Assembly (NCBI GenBank): GCA_002868905.1
Contig: PKUA01000048.1
Location: 1 to 48,793, forward strand
Direction: 5' to 3'
Length of the DNA: 48,793 nucleotides
Source of the DNA: Desulfuromonas sp.
GTDB taxonomy: Bacteria; Desulfobacterota; Desulfuromonadia; Desulfuromonadales; Geothermobacteraceae
Shown here: one piece after another, positions 17,314 through 26,700 of the stretch
Layout of the letters: the number at the start of each line of letters is the position of its first letter
Position numbering within the stretch: position 1 is the first letter of the stretch
The notes under the pieces: model-generated
What the model saw: the letters and a program-made list of their open reading frames with translations, nothing else
Database searches by the model: none
Told to the model about the DNA's origin: nothing
Position numbers and translations under genes: made by a program

Positions 17314-18509
17314 ATGACTATCAATTCCCTGACAAGGCAGGCCACTTCGGCCAATTCGGGGGACGTTATGTTGCCGAAACACTGATGCCCGCCCTCGCCG
17401 AGCTTGAGGAGGCCTATCGCAAAACGCAGGGTGATCCTGCTTTTCAGCGGGAGTTTGATTACCACCTGCGGCATTACGTCGGACGTCCGAGTCCCCTCTA
17501 TTTCGCACGGCGCCTCACTGAACATCTTGGCGGCGCCAAGATCTTTCTCAAGCGGGAGGACCTGAACCACACAGGAGCCCACAAGATCAACAATACCGTC
17601 GGTCAGGCATTGTTGGCGCGCCGTATGGGGAAGAAAAAAGTTATCGCCGAGACCGGGGCAGGTCAGCATGGTGTGGCCACCGCGACCGTGGCCGCCCTGT
17701 TCGGTATGGAATGTGATGTCTTCATGGGGACGGAAGACATTCGACGTCAGTCATTGAATGTCTTCCGGATGAAACTTCTCGGCGCCAGGGTCCACGGAGT
17801 CACCAGCGGGACGGCTACCCTCAAGGATGCCATGAATGATGCCCTGCGCCATTGGGTCACGCACGTGCGCGACACATTTTACGTGATTGGCACCGTGGCC
17901 GGACCCCACCCTTACCCGGAAATGGTCCGGGATTTCCAGGCGGTCATTGGTCGGGAAACCCGCCAACAGATCCTTGATGCCGAAAAGAAGCTGCCGGATG
18001 TCGCTGTTGCCTGCATCGGTGGTGGATCGAACGCGATGGGACTGTTCTACCCTTTTATCAAGGACAGTTCCGTCAGGTTGGTCGGGGTCGAGGCTGCCGG
18101 CCATGGAGTCGATACCGGTAAACATGCGGCAAGCATCGGGGCCGGAAAAGTCGGTGTTCTCCACGGGAACAAAACGTTTTTACTGCAATCCGAAGATGGC
18201 CAGATCGAACATGCCCACAGCATTTCCGCCGGTCTCGACTACCCAGGCGTTGGGCCGGAGCATGCACACCTTAGCGACCTTGAGCGCGCGGAATACGTCA
18301 ACGTGACAGATGATGAGGCGCTCGAAGGTTTTAAACTCTTGACCAGCCTGGAAGGGATCATCCCCGCACTTGAAAGTGCCCACGCAATCGCCCATGTCAT
18401 GAAGCTTGCAAAGGAGCTCAAAAAGGACCAGACGATTGTCGTATGCCTCTCCGGACGTGGTGACAAGGATATCCATACTGTGGCCGAAGCAATGGGAGTC
18501 AATATTTAG
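17310..18509 (+). CDS. trpB: Tryptophan synthase beta subunit (TrpB1)
   Basis: This 399-aa canonical beta chain condenses indole, channelled from TrpA, with serine. It has [16 protein letters not shown] at the N-terminus, the PLP lysine in [11 protein letters not shown] near residue 87, [19 protein letters not shown] and the phosphate site GGGSNAMG. The start is ATG 17310, overlapping the trpF stop; the longer open frame upstream is trpF sequence in another phase. The partner trpA is not adjacent but lies 2.6 kb downstream behind three unrelated genes. Confidence 0.97.
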   Translation: MNDYQFPDKAGHFGQFGGRYVAETLMPALAELEEAYRKTQGDPAFQREFDYHLRHYVGRPSPLYFARRLTEHLGGAKIFLKREDLNHTGAHKINNTVGQALLARRMGKKKVIAETGAGQHGVATATVAALFGMECDVFMGTEDIRRQSLNVFRMKLLGARVHGVTSGTATLKDAMNDALRHWVTHVRDTFYVIGTVAGPHPYPEMVRDFQAVIGRETRQQILDAEKKLPDVAVACIGGGSNAMGLFYPFIKDSSVRLVGVEAAGHGVDTGKHAASIGAGKVGVLHGNKTFLLQSEDGQIEHAHSISAGLDYPGVGPEHAHLSDLERAEYVNVTDDEALEGFKLLTSLEGIIPALESAHAIAHVMKLAKELKKDQTIVVCLSGRGDKDIHTVAEAMGVNI

Positions 18510-18512
18510 AAT

Positions 18513-19769
18513 ATGAAATTTTCCGAACTCGATTTGCCGGACCAGGTCAGCCGGGGGATTGCCGATACCGGTTTTACCAGGCTCACTCCTGTCCAGGAAG
18601 AGTCAATCCCGCTTGCGCTCGAAGGGAAGGACGTGGCAGGGCAGGCCCAGACCGGCACAGGAAAGACCGCTGCGTTCCTGATCTCCCTTTTTACCAGGCT
18701 GCTCCGCTCTGACAAAAAGACCACAGCCAATCCTCGTGCCCTGATCATGGCTCCCACCAGGGAGCTTGTGGTCCAGATCTGCCAGGATGCCGAGGCGCTC
18801 GGTGCTCATTGTCCTTTCAAGGTCCAACCGATTTTCGGAGGGATGGACTACGAGAAGCAGCGGCAGGCCCTGCGGGACGGCGTCGATGTCATCGTCGCGA
18901 CCCCGGGCCGGCTTATCGACTACGCCAAGCAGAAGGTTTTTTCCTTTCACAAGGTCGAAGTGGTGGTTATCGACGAGGCGGATCGAATGTTCGATATGGG
19001 GTTTATCCGCGATTTGCGGTTTATCCTCCGTCGGCTGCCACCGTTCGATCAACGACAGACCATGCTTTTCTCGGCGACCTTGAGCTCCAGGGTCATGGAG
19101 CTTGCCTACGAGTTCATGAACCTGGCCGAGAAGGTCACAATCGAACCGGAGAAAGTAACGGCCGATAAGGTCGAACAGGTTCTTTACCACGTCGGACGCC
19201 GTGAAAAATTCGCTTTAATGTTTGGCATTTTGCAGCGGGAACCGGAGATGGAACGGGTTTTGCTCTTTGTCAACACGAAGAAAGAGGCCGAACACCTTGC
19301 CGAAAGGCTGAAAGCGAACGATTATAAGTCCGCGGTTATTTCAGGGGATATCCCGCAGAAGAAGCGGATGCGGCTGCTTGGGGATTTTCGGGACGGGCGG
19401 TTACAGTTTCTTGTCGCGACGGACGTCGCTTCGCGGGGTATCCATGTCGACGATGTGACGCACGTCGTCAATTACGATCTGCCTCAGGATTCCGAAGATT
19501 ACGTTCATCGTATCGGCAGGACGGCACGAGCCGGTGCCGGCGGAAAGGCGATCTCGTTTGCCGACGAAGACACTGCCTTTTACCTGGCTGATATCGAGGA
19601 GTACATCGGCAGGAAAATCCCGAGTCTTTTTCCCGAAGATGAGGACTTTAACTGGGATTTCAAGCGGCCGTCTCTGAGAAAGAAAAAAGCGCCTGTGCCG
19701 GAGAAGTCGGCTGCCCGTAAGGGGCCTCCTCGGCGCCGTCGTCGAAGCAATCGCCCACCGAAGGGCTAA
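18513..19769 (+). CDS. rhlB: DEAD-box RNA helicase, RhlB-like
   Basis: The 418-aa ATP-dependent RNA helicase has all core motifs: Q motif GFTRLTPVQEESIP, Walker A AQTGTGKT (about 47), PTREL, TPGRL, DEAD in VIDEADRMFDMGFIRDLR, SAT, and the C-terminal ATDVASRGIHVDDV and HRIGRTARAG. The RMFDMGFIRDLRFILRRLP stretch is close to E. coli RhlB, the degradosome helicase. A basic tail (KKKAPVP..RRRRRSNRPP) would bind RNA. It starts three bases after trpB, so it is probably co-transcribed with trp genes, which is an odd position. Confidence 0.9.
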   Translation: MKFSELDLPDQVSRGIADTGFTRLTPVQEESIPLALEGKDVAGQAQTGTGKTAAFLISLFTRLLRSDKKTTANPRALIMAPTRELVVQICQDAEALGAHCPFKVQPIFGGMDYEKQRQALRDGVDVIVATPGRLIDYAKQKVFSFHKVEVVVIDEADRMFDMGFIRDLRFILRRLPPFDQRQTMLFSATLSSRVMELAYEFMNLAEKVTIEPEKVTADKVEQVLYHVGRREKFALMFGILQREPEMERVLLFVNTKKEAEHLAERLKANDYKSAVISGDIPQKKRMRLLGDFRDGRLQFLVATDVASRGIHVDDVTHVVNYDLPQDSEDYVHRIGRTARAGAGGKAISFADEDTAFYLADIEEYIGRKIPSLFPEDEDFNWDFKRPSLRKKKAPVPEKSAARKGPPRRRRRSNRPPKG

Positions 19770-19817
19770 TCCTGAAATGCACAGCATGCTTGTTTGAACA
19801 CATCGGGAGCGGAACAC

Positions 19818-20333
19818 ATGAAAAAACTGATTATAGCCGCTATTGTTATCATTGTCGCTGTCGTCATCCTGTTGTTTGTTGCACAGCGTTCGGTTTACCA
19901 GACCCCTTCATCCAGTGCGTTGTTGAAGGGGAACCCGGCCCAGGTCTGGCACGTCTTGACCGATATTCCTTACTGGGCCGACTGGTGGCCGGAGGTCAAA
20001 AGCGCCGGCCTGAAAGGACCAATCAAGGTTGGTTCGGAATTGAACGTTGAGGTTCGAAATGGCGAGGGGGCATGGGTTGCCACGCTGACGACGGTGGAGC
20101 CGTTGAAGCAACTCTCCTGGCTTCGTACGGATGATGCTGACAGCGGCATGAAGTTGACGTTTGACGTCAAGCCGGTAGAAGGTGGGACGGAACTGGTCTT
20201 GACCCAGTCTATGGCCGGTCTCGAGGCCGCTCTTGCCAAGATGAACGGCGGCAAGGATCTGATCGGCCGGCAAGAGAGTATCGTCGAGGGTTTCGGCCAG
20301 CAGTTCGCGAAGAAGTTCGGACCCAAGAAATAG
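19818..20333 (+). CDS. Membrane-anchored SRPBCC (START-like) protein
   Basis: The 171-aa protein has one N-terminal membrane helix (about residues 3-20, LIIAAIVIIVAVVILLF). An SRPBCC/polyketide-cyclase-like domain follows: NPAQVWHVLTDIPYWADWWPEV, EVRNGEGAWVATLTTVEP and EGGTELVLTQSM. Such domains hold hydrophobic ligands in a helix-grip fold. The domain would face the periplasm if the helix is an uncleaved anchor; the ligand is unknown. GGGAGC lies upstream of ATG 19818. It follows the helicase by 48 bp and ends two bases before the uracil-DNA glycosylase gene. Confidence 0.8.
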   Translation: MKKLIIAAIVIIVAVVILLFVAQRSVYQTPSSSALLKGNPAQVWHVLTDIPYWADWWPEVKSAGLKGPIKVGSELNVEVRNGEGAWVATLTTVEPLKQLSWLRTDDADSGMKLTFDVKPVEGGTELVLTQSMAGLEAALAKMNGGKDLIGRQESIVEGFGQQFAKKFGPKK

Positions 20334-20335
20334 CC

Positions 20336-21001
20336 ATGTTGGGAGCCGATCTGCCCGGATTGACAGGGTGTCGTCGTTGTCCGCGGTTGGCTGAATATCG
20401 TGAAGGGGTCGAGCCGAAGAGGGGACGAACCTCCGATCATTACTGGAACAGGCCCGTACCTGGTTTCGGCGACCCCGAGGCGAGGATCTGCCTGGTCGGT
20501 CTGGCTCCCGGGGCACATGGCGCCAACCGGACCGGAAGGCCCTTTACCGGTGATGGAGCAGGTGACTTTATGTACCCGTTGCTGCACCGGGCCGGATTGA
20601 GCAACCAGCCTGAAGTGACAGCTGCCGATGACGGTCTGGAGCTTAACGATTTATATCTGACCAATGCGGTTAAATGTGTTCCGCCCGGTAATAAGCCGCT
20701 GGCAGTGGAATTCCACTCCTGCCTGCCGTACCTTGCGGAGGAATTGAAAAGTCTGCCTCATCTGCAGGTTGTTATCGCTCTTGGCGGGGATGCGTTTCGC
20801 AGTATGCTGAGACTTTATGCCAGCCAGGGGCACGTGACGCGGATGGCTGAATACCCTTTCGGGCACAACAGGCTGTACAGGTTTAGGGGCGCTCCGACCC
20901 TGGTCGCGAGTTATCACACAAGCCGTTACAATATTCAGACAGGACGTCTGACGGAGCGGATGTTCCTGGACGTTCTGGATCAGGTTAGGGAGTGCGTCTA
21001 A
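20336..21001 (+). CDS. Family 5 uracil-DNA glycosylase (UdgB type)
   Basis: The 221-aa enzyme would remove uracil and other deaminated bases from DNA. Motif A, GLAPGAHGANRTG (about 55-67), has Ala/Gly in place of the Asp or Asn used by other families, which is the mark of family 5. Motif B contains SYHTSRYNIQTG. Four cysteines (Cys12, Cys15, Cys114, Cys129) are placed to bind an iron-sulfur cluster as in families 4 and 5. The ATG lies two bases after the SRPBCC gene. It is the last gene before the likely trpA promoter. Confidence 0.88.
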   Translation: MLGADLPGLTGCRRCPRLAEYREGVEPKRGRTSDHYWNRPVPGFGDPEARICLVGLAPGAHGANRTGRPFTGDGAGDFMYPLLHRAGLSNQPEVTAADDGLELNDLYLTNAVKCVPPGNKPLAVEFHSCLPYLAEELKSLPHLQVVIALGGDAFRSMLRLYASQGHVTRMAEYPFGHNRLYRFRGAPTLVASYHTSRYNIQTGRLTERMFLDVLDQVRECV

Positions 21002-21014
21002 ACAGCGGAAAAGG

Positions 21015-21044
21015 TTGAAATGGGTTGAACCCTTAATTTATATT
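21015..21044 (+). promoter_or_regulatory. Probable promoter of trpA
   Basis: TTGAAA (21015-21020) and TATATT (21039-21044) are 18 bp apart, five of six matches each. The start would lie near 21051, about 22 bases before the trpA ATG. This gives trpA its own transcription despite the three genes between it and trpB. Confidence 0.5.
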
Positions 21045-21072
21045 GAGTGGCTTTCCGGGAAAAGTATCGAGA

Positions 21073-21873
21073 ATGAATCGTATTGAATCGACATTTAATA
21101 AGTTAAAAGATCAGGGACGCAAGGCCTTGGTACCTTTCGTGACGGCGGGAGACCCTTCCCTCGAGGCGACGGCCAGGTTGATCCCGGCCCTGGCTGAGGC
21201 AGGGGCTGATATTATCGAACTCGGTGTGCCGTTTTCGGATCCTATGGCTGACGGGCCAACCATTCAGGCATCTTCTTTGCGCGCCCTTGAACAGGGTGTG
21301 ACTCTGAAGAGGATACTTGACATGGTCGCTGAGGTTCGCAAAAGTTGCGAGGTGCCGATTGTCCTGATGGGGTACTTTAACCCGGTGTTCTGTTACGGCG
21401 TTGAGCGATTTGCCGCCGATGCCGGCAGCGCTGGTGTCGACGGGATTCTTATTGTCGACCTGCCACCTGAAGAGGCTCAGGAGATCCGTCCTTACCTCAA
21501 GAAACACCAGATCGACTTCATTACGCTGCTCGCACCCACGACTCCGGAAAATCGGCAAAGGCAGCTTGCCGCTGAGGCAGAGGGGTATATATATTATGTA
21601 TCAATGACCGGGGTGACCGGGGTTGCGACAGTGAATCGCGACGCCATTGCCGATGCGGTCACAAGTCTGCGTCAACACAGCCCGGTACCCGTGGCTGTAG
21701 GTTTTGGCGTGAATTCACCTGAGACGGCTGCAGGTATTGCAGCTATTTCCGATGGAGTTGTCGTCGGCAGCGCATTGATCAAAAAGATAGAAGAGGCTGA
21801 CGACACCGAAGCAGCCATCGCACAGGCGACAACGTTCGTCCAGGCTTTGCGTCGGGGAATCGACCAGGTTTGA
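21073..21873 (+). CDS. trpA: Tryptophan synthase alpha subunit
   Basis: The 266-aa alpha chain cleaves indole-glycerol phosphate and passes indole to TrpB. The catalytic Glu is in [19 protein letters not shown] (about 50) and the catalytic Asp in [10 protein letters not shown] (about 138). The loop YVSMTGVTG and the phosphate-binding GFGVNSPE and GSALI are present. ATG 21073 matches where the family begins ([19 protein letters not shown]); a TTG at 21043 is possible but lies on the predicted -10. The gene is 82 bp upstream of accD. Confidence 0.95.
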   Translation: MNRIESTFNKLKDQGRKALVPFVTAGDPSLEATARLIPALAEAGADIIELGVPFSDPMADGPTIQASSLRALEQGVTLKRILDMVAEVRKSCEVPIVLMGYFNPVFCYGVERFAADAGSAGVDGILIVDLPPEEAQEIRPYLKKHQIDFITLLAPTTPENRQRQLAAEAEGYIYYVSMTGVTGVATVNRDAIADAVTSLRQHSPVPVAVGFGVNSPETAAGIAAISDGVVVGSALIKKIEEADDTEAAIAQATTFVQALRRGIDQV

Positions 21874-21955
21874 ACTGCGTTTTGGGGGATCGTTCCTGGT
21901 TCGGGAGCAGAGCCTCCGTCTCGCCCAAAAGTTACCGACAGGGAGAATAGCTATC

Positions 21956-22807
21956 ATGGCTTGGTTTAATCGTCGCAGCAAACCGCCGATTTCCGCAAAG
22001 GAATCGAAAAAGGTTCAGGTTCCCGAAGGTGTATGGACCAAATGCAAGAATTGCGATGAAATTATTTATAGCAAGGAAATCGAGCGGAATCTCAACGTTT
22101 GCCCGAAATGCGACTACCACTTTCGCATCTCGGCCCGAAACCGGATAAGCCTCGTTCTGGATGAAGGCTCCTTTGTCGAGATGGATGCCGGCATGGAGTC
22201 GGTCGACTTTCTTGAGTTCAAGGATTCAAAAAAGTACAAGGATCGCATCAAGACTGCCGTAGCAAAGGCAAACGGGGGAGATGCTATCGTCTGTGGCGAG
22301 GGGACTATCGAAGGACTCCCGGTGGTCGTCGGCGTTTTCGATTTCGGTTTCATGGGCGGAAGCATGGGATCGGTCGTCGGTGAGAAAATCACCCGTGCCA
22401 TCGAAAGAGGCCATGAGATGAAGAAGCCCGTTCTTATTTTCTCATCCTCCGGTGGTGCCCGGATGCAGGAATCGATTCTCTCCTTGATGCAGATGGCCAA
22501 AAGCAGCGCAGCCCTCGCCAAGTTGAAGGCTGCCGGCATCCCATTCCTTTCCATTCTGACCGATCCGACGACGGGAGGCGTTACCGCCAGCTTCGCCATG
22601 TTGGGGGACCTCAACATCGCCGAGCCGAAAGCGTTGATAGGTTTCGCCGGGCCTCGGGTCATCGAACAGACCATTCGCCAGAAACTTCCGGAAGGGTTTC
22701 AACGTTCCGAATATCTTCTTGAGCACGGGATGGTCGACATGATCGTCCGCAGGCCCGAAATGAAGGCGAGGCTGTCCCAGATCCTGCATATCCTGACCAA
22801 GAGTTAA
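21956..22807 (+). CDS. accD: Acetyl-CoA carboxylase carboxyltransferase subunit beta
   Basis: The 283-aa AccD partners AccA (encoded at 5181). A four-cysteine zinc ribbon, CKNC then CPKC 15 residues later (about 26-48), lies ahead of the crotonase-like domain. That domain has [30 protein letters not shown] and [17 protein letters not shown]. In E. coli the zinc ribbon also binds RNA and represses translation of accA and accD mRNA, so the same control is possible here. CAGGGAGAA precedes ATG 21956. folC follows after 4 bp. The accD-folC pair is conserved in many proteobacteria. Confidence 0.97.
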   Translation: MAWFNRRSKPPISAKESKKVQVPEGVWTKCKNCDEIIYSKEIERNLNVCPKCDYHFRISARNRISLVLDEGSFVEMDAGMESVDFLEFKDSKKYKDRIKTAVAKANGGDAIVCGEGTIEGLPVVVGVFDFGFMGGSMGSVVGEKITRAIERGHEMKKPVLIFSSSGGARMQESILSLMQMAKSSAALAKLKAAGIPFLSILTDPTTGGVTASFAMLGDLNIAEPKALIGFAGPRVIEQTIRQKLPEGFQRSEYLLEHGMVDMIVRRPEMKARLSQILHILTKS

Positions 22808-22811
22808 GTTA

Positions 22812-24110
22812 GTGGAAACACGTCACGGGCTTGATTTCCTCTACGGCCTGCAGCGATTCGGTATCAAGCTTGGTCTCGAAAAAGTTCGTTGCATGCTGCA
22901 AGCCCTGGAGAATCCGGATGACGGGTTGCGGTTTCTCCACTTAGCAGGTACCAACGGCAAAGGCTCGACAGCCTTCATTCTCAGTCGGCTTCTCTCTGCC
23001 GCCGGACAACGCACCGGTCTTTACACTTCGCCGCACCTCCACCGATTCAATGAGAGAATCCAGGTCGATGGGAACCCGATCGCCGATGGTGATCTGGATC
23101 GTCTCATAGAGCGGGTCAAGCCACTATGTCTGACACATCAGGCGACGTTCTTTGAGGCGGCTACGCTTATCGCTCTGTTATATTTTTCCGAGTGTGCTTG
23201 CGATTGGGTCGTTCTGGAGACCGGCCTTGGTGGTCGTTTTGATGCGACCAATGTCGTTTGCCCGCATCTCTGCCTGATGACACCTGTCGCAATGGATCAC
23301 GCCGAATATCTTGGTGAAACCCTGGCCGATATCGCCGGCGAAAAGGCTGGTATTTTTAAGCCGGGGGTGAAGGTTCTATCCGCGCCACAGGAGGCTGTCG
23401 TTACAAACCTTTTTCATCGAAAAGCCTCGGAGCTTGGCATTTCAATGTTTGAGTCAGGACAAGACTGGACCTGCGATCCCGAAGGCAAGGGGTTCCGCTT
23501 TGAAGGCTTTGGTCGAATCCACGTGCAGGAGAATTTTCGATTGCTCGGCTCCCATCAAATCGTCAATGCCGGACTCGCTCTGGCCGCATTCGCCGATTTG
23601 TGCAATACGGGTGAATGTGTCTGGCCGTCTGACTTGAACGATACATTACGGGATATGATATGGCCGGGCCGCCTTGAATGGATAAAGGCACCCAGGCCGG
23701 TTTTGCTCGATGGTGCGCATAACATGGCCGGTGTAGAAACTTTGCGTTGTTACCTGGAGGCGGAAGGAATCAGGGGTGTCGAGCTTCTTTTCGGGTGTAA
23801 GCAGGATAAACAATGGCGGGAAATGCTCGAATTGTTACTGCCGTTTTGTGAAAGGGTTTTCCTGGTCCAACCGCCGATCGAGGGAGGTGTGCCCCCCGAT
23901 GACATGGCAGGCTGGGTTTCTCGGCAAGGAGTGGACGTTACGGTTGCGAAAGGCGTTGAAGATGCTGTCCCATTCCTGGTGCAGGGCACTCGGAAGCACA
24001 AGGCCCTTGTCGTGGCCGGCAGCCTCTTCCTGGTTGCGGCAGTTCGGGAAAAGATACTGGGTCCGGTTGTCTCCGGAAAATCTTGTGACCGCTTGATCAG
24101 GGCGATGTAG
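22812..24110 (+). CDS. folC: Dihydrofolate/folylpolyglutamate synthase
   Basis: The 432-aa Mur-ligase-like enzyme adds glutamate to dihydropteroate and to folates. The P-loop AGTNGKGSTAFILSRLL is near residue 45, followed by GLYTSPHLHRFNERIQVDG and LETGLGGRFDATNV. The VAMDHAEYLGETLADIAGEKAGIFK block and LDGAHNMAGVETL (second domain) are complete. The start is GTG 22812, four bases after accD, consistent with translational coupling. The stop is three bases before lptD. Confidence 0.94.
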   Translation: METRHGLDFLYGLQRFGIKLGLEKVRCMLQALENPDDGLRFLHLAGTNGKGSTAFILSRLLSAAGQRTGLYTSPHLHRFNERIQVDGNPIADGDLDRLIERVKPLCLTHQATFFEAATLIALLYFSECACDWVVLETGLGGRFDATNVVCPHLCLMTPVAMDHAEYLGETLADIAGEKAGIFKPGVKVLSAPQEAVVTNLFHRKASELGISMFESGQDWTCDPEGKGFRFEGFGRIHVQENFRLLGSHQIVNAGLALAAFADLCNTGECVWPSDLNDTLRDMIWPGRLEWIKAPRPVLLDGAHNMAGVETLRCYLEAEGIRGVELLFGCKQDKQWREMLELLLPFCERVFLVQPPIEGGVPPDDMAGWVSRQGVDVTVAKGVEDAVPFLVQGTRKHKALVVAGSLFLVAAVREKILGPVVSGKSCDRLIRAM

Positions 24111-24113
24111 TCG

Positions 24114-26222
24114 ATGCCGACAATTCGATATATATGTGTGTTGCTGATTTGGGGGGCATTGACATCGTCTGCTTTCGCCGAGAGGGTCGGTTGGGACAAT
24201 TTCTGGGAAAGACAGCAGGGCCAGCCTGTTGAAGTCGATGCCAAGAAACTTGAAATTGACAAGGATGGTTCCAGTTTTACTGCGACCGGAGATGTCAGGC
24301 TGAAACAGGGAGAAATTCAGCTGCATGCTGATCAGGTTCAGTGGGATCAGGATGAAATGAAGGCGCTGGCCAAGGGTGGAGTTCGATTGGAGACGAGTTA
24401 CACTCTGATGACCGGCGAGGAAATCTCCATTGCCTTTGCCGACGGCGCCGGTTATTTACGCCAGGGGAAAATTATGTTGAAGGATCGCCCTTTTGTGCTG
24501 TCGGGCGACCTGATCGAGCGACTCGATTCGACGCACTACCGTTTTCAACGCGGAGAATTTACAACCTGCCAGGGGGACAGCCCCGCTTGGCATGTGTCGG
24601 CCGAAGAGGTCAATGCATATCCGGACAGTGGGTATGCGACCGGGAAACACGCTGTTTTCTATCTTGCTGATATCCCCGTTCTGTATACGCCTTATTTCAT
24701 AGTTCCTATTGGGGAAAAACGGCAGACCGGTTTTTTGCTGCCTAAGTTCGGCTATTCGGAACGGCGTGGACAAATTGCCGAGATACCTTTTTTCTGGGCG
24801 ATTGCGCGTAACCAGGATGCAACCTTTTACCTCGATTATCTCTCTGATCTGGGGGTAGGGAAGGGGGTCGATTATCGCTACGTGTTTGGCCGGGATAGCC
24901 GGGGGCAGTTGCGCTATTATCATATCAACGGCCTGAAGGATGCCAGCGACCGTTACGCCATTGCATGGGAGCATCTAAGCGTCATGAGCCGAAAATGGCG
25001 CATGACCGCCGATGTCGAGTACGTCAGTAAAAAAGATTATTTTGAAGATTTCGGTGAAGCTGCAGACGAATATACCAAGGATGAGAGCCGTTCGGAGATG
25101 GTGCTGAGCCGTGCCTGGGACAGACACGTTGTGACAGGCCGAGTCAAATACCTGCGGTCGCTCATTGCTGATAATGACGCCACTTTGCAACGGTTTCCGG
25201 AGCTCAGGTACGACCTGCTACCGCAAAGGCTGTTTGATGTCCCTGTTTACATGGAATGGGAACATTCTCTGACCCATTTCTGGCGTCGGGACGGGGAAAC
25301 AGGTGGGAGGCTGGTTCTTTATCCGAAAGTCTGGGGAGAGTTCGAACCGGTTCCGGGGATATCCCTTATGCCGGAGTTGGCGGCCATTGGCCGATTTTAC
25401 CGGGTTACGGATAGCGAATCGTCCAGGAGCGAAGATCTTCTTCCGGAATTCCGAGTGCAGGCGCGGGCACAGTTTGCAAGGCATTTCCCTATTGAACGCT
25501 CTAGCTGGTTAGGGTTCCGACACCAGTTCAAGCCAGTGATCCACTATCGTTACTTGCCGAAACATGGACAAAATGGGCTGCCGTTGTTCGATCAGTTTGA
25601 TCGCCTTGCTCCGAGCAGTCGCATCGGTTATAGCCTCGGCAATCGGATTATCGGCAAATATCAGAACGCAGCAGGAAATACCTCTTACCGCGAGATCCTT
25701 TATTTGGAACTGAGCCAATATCACGAAATGGCTGACTTAACAGAGGAAGAGCGCATTCGAGAGGGGCTGGAGGGGGATTGGTCGCCATTGCGTCTTCAGT
25801 TTGAACTGCGCCCGACTCCCCATTGGCTTTTTGAGGGGGACTTAAGTTACCAGGCCAGCGATGACAGGCATGATTGGACCGATGTCCACATTTTTTCATC
25901 GCTGGGAGATCAAAAAGCCAACAGCTACCAGGTCGGTTGGAGCTACCGGCGGGACGAGTTCAGCTATCTTGCCGGTAGTTTTGACACCTCCTTGCTTGCA
26001 CCGGTTTATATCCACGCCGAGGAACGGTTCGACCTCGATAAGGGAGGAAGCTTCGAGGAGGTTGTCGAAGCCGAATACCGCGGTGCCTGTTGGAGTGTCA
26101 AACTCTCATTTCGAAACCGGGACGATGACAGGCAGTACATTGTCTCTTTCAACCTGACCGGCCTCGGAAGTTCTGTCAGGTTTGGCGGAGAACTTGAGGG
26201 GAGCGGCTCCCTGTTTGAATAG
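24114..26222 (+). CDS. lptD: LPS-assembly protein LptD
   Basis: The 702-aa outer-membrane protein has a signal peptide (about 1-22, ending SSAFA). A periplasmic beta-jellyroll domain (about 38-150) resembles LptA: VEVDAKKLEIDKDG, FTATGDVRLKQGEIQLHADQVQW. A long C-terminal barrel follows. It would receive LPS from the Lpt bridge and insert it in the outer leaflet with LptE. Apart from one Cys in the signal peptide, only Cys152 and Cys659 remain, so a single interdomain disulfide is possible, against two in E. coli (which has 784 aa). It starts three bases after folC. Confidence 0.9.
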   Translation: MPTIRYICVLLIWGALTSSAFAERVGWDNFWERQQGQPVEVDAKKLEIDKDGSSFTATGDVRLKQGEIQLHADQVQWDQDEMKALAKGGVRLETSYTLMTGEEISIAFADGAGYLRQGKIMLKDRPFVLSGDLIERLDSTHYRFQRGEFTTCQGDSPAWHVSAEEVNAYPDSGYATGKHAVFYLADIPVLYTPYFIVPIGEKRQTGFLLPKFGYSERRGQIAEIPFFWAIARNQDATFYLDYLSDLGVGKGVDYRYVFGRDSRGQLRYYHINGLKDASDRYAIAWEHLSVMSRKWRMTADVEYVSKKDYFEDFGEAADEYTKDESRSEMVLSRAWDRHVVTGRVKYLRSLIADNDATLQRFPELRYDLLPQRLFDVPVYMEWEHSLTHFWRRDGETGGRLVLYPKVWGEFEPVPGISLMPELAAIGRFYRVTDSESSRSEDLLPEFRVQARAQFARHFPIERSSWLGFRHQFKPVIHYRYLPKHGQNGLPLFDQFDRLAPSSRIGYSLGNRIIGKYQNAAGNTSYREILYLELSQYHEMADLTEEERIREGLEGDWSPLRLQFELRPTPHWLFEGDLSYQASDDRHDWTDVHIFSSLGDQKANSYQVGWSYRRDEFSYLAGSFDTSLLAPVYIHAEERFDLDKGGSFEEVVEAEYRGACWSVKLSFRNRDDDRQYIVSFNLTGLGSSVRFGGELEGSGSLFE

Positions 26223-26308
26223 CCGGGACTAAAAGATGACCCTCCAATGTGGAATATGCTATCGTGAGTCACCCGGGACATTCCCTTGGGTGGACCTTTA
26301 GAGCGGGC

Positions 26309-26665
26309 ATGAGTGAAGAAAAGCACGAAAATACACCTGACAAGCGTTACCGTCTTCCTCGCTGGTGGGGGGTCCTGCTGTTCCTGTTGATCGGTTTTGC
26401 TCTTTTTGGCGAAAACGGGCTGTTGCGTCTTTACAGAAGTTACCAGTTCGCGACAACTCTTGAAGCAGAGGTGGCAGCACTGCAGGAGAAGAATCGTCAA
26501 CTCGAACATGAGATCAGGATGTTACGTGAGGACCCGGACTATATCGAGCGAATAGCCAGGGAACGACTCGGCATGGTACGCAAGGACGAAGTCGTCTACC
26601 AATTTCAGGAGACACGTCCCGATGTGGCCGTTCCGGAAAACAACATTCCGTCGTCGGATTATTGA
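26309..26665 (+). CDS. ftsB: FtsB/DivIC-like septum formation initiator protein
   Basis: The 118-aa bitopic protein has a short cytoplasmic N-terminus, one membrane helix (about 19-34, WWGVLLFLLIGFALFG) and a coiled coil (about 48-74, LEAEVAALQEKNRQLEHEI). The conserved end is DYIERIARERLGMVRKDEVVYQF. This is the FtsB/DivIC layout; with FtsL and FtsQ it helps activate septal peptidoglycan synthesis. I chose ATG 26309; an in-frame GTG at 26249 would add an atypical 20-residue tail. The last 15 residues are unstructured. Confidence 0.85.
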   Translation: MSEEKHENTPDKRYRLPRWWGVLLFLLIGFALFGENGLLRLYRSYQFATTLEAEVAALQEKNRQLEHEIRMLREDPDYIERIARERLGMVRKDEVVYQFQETRPDVAVPENNIPSSDY

Positions 26666-26700
26666 CCAACTTTTAAAATTTGTGTCGAAAGAGGTTGAGC

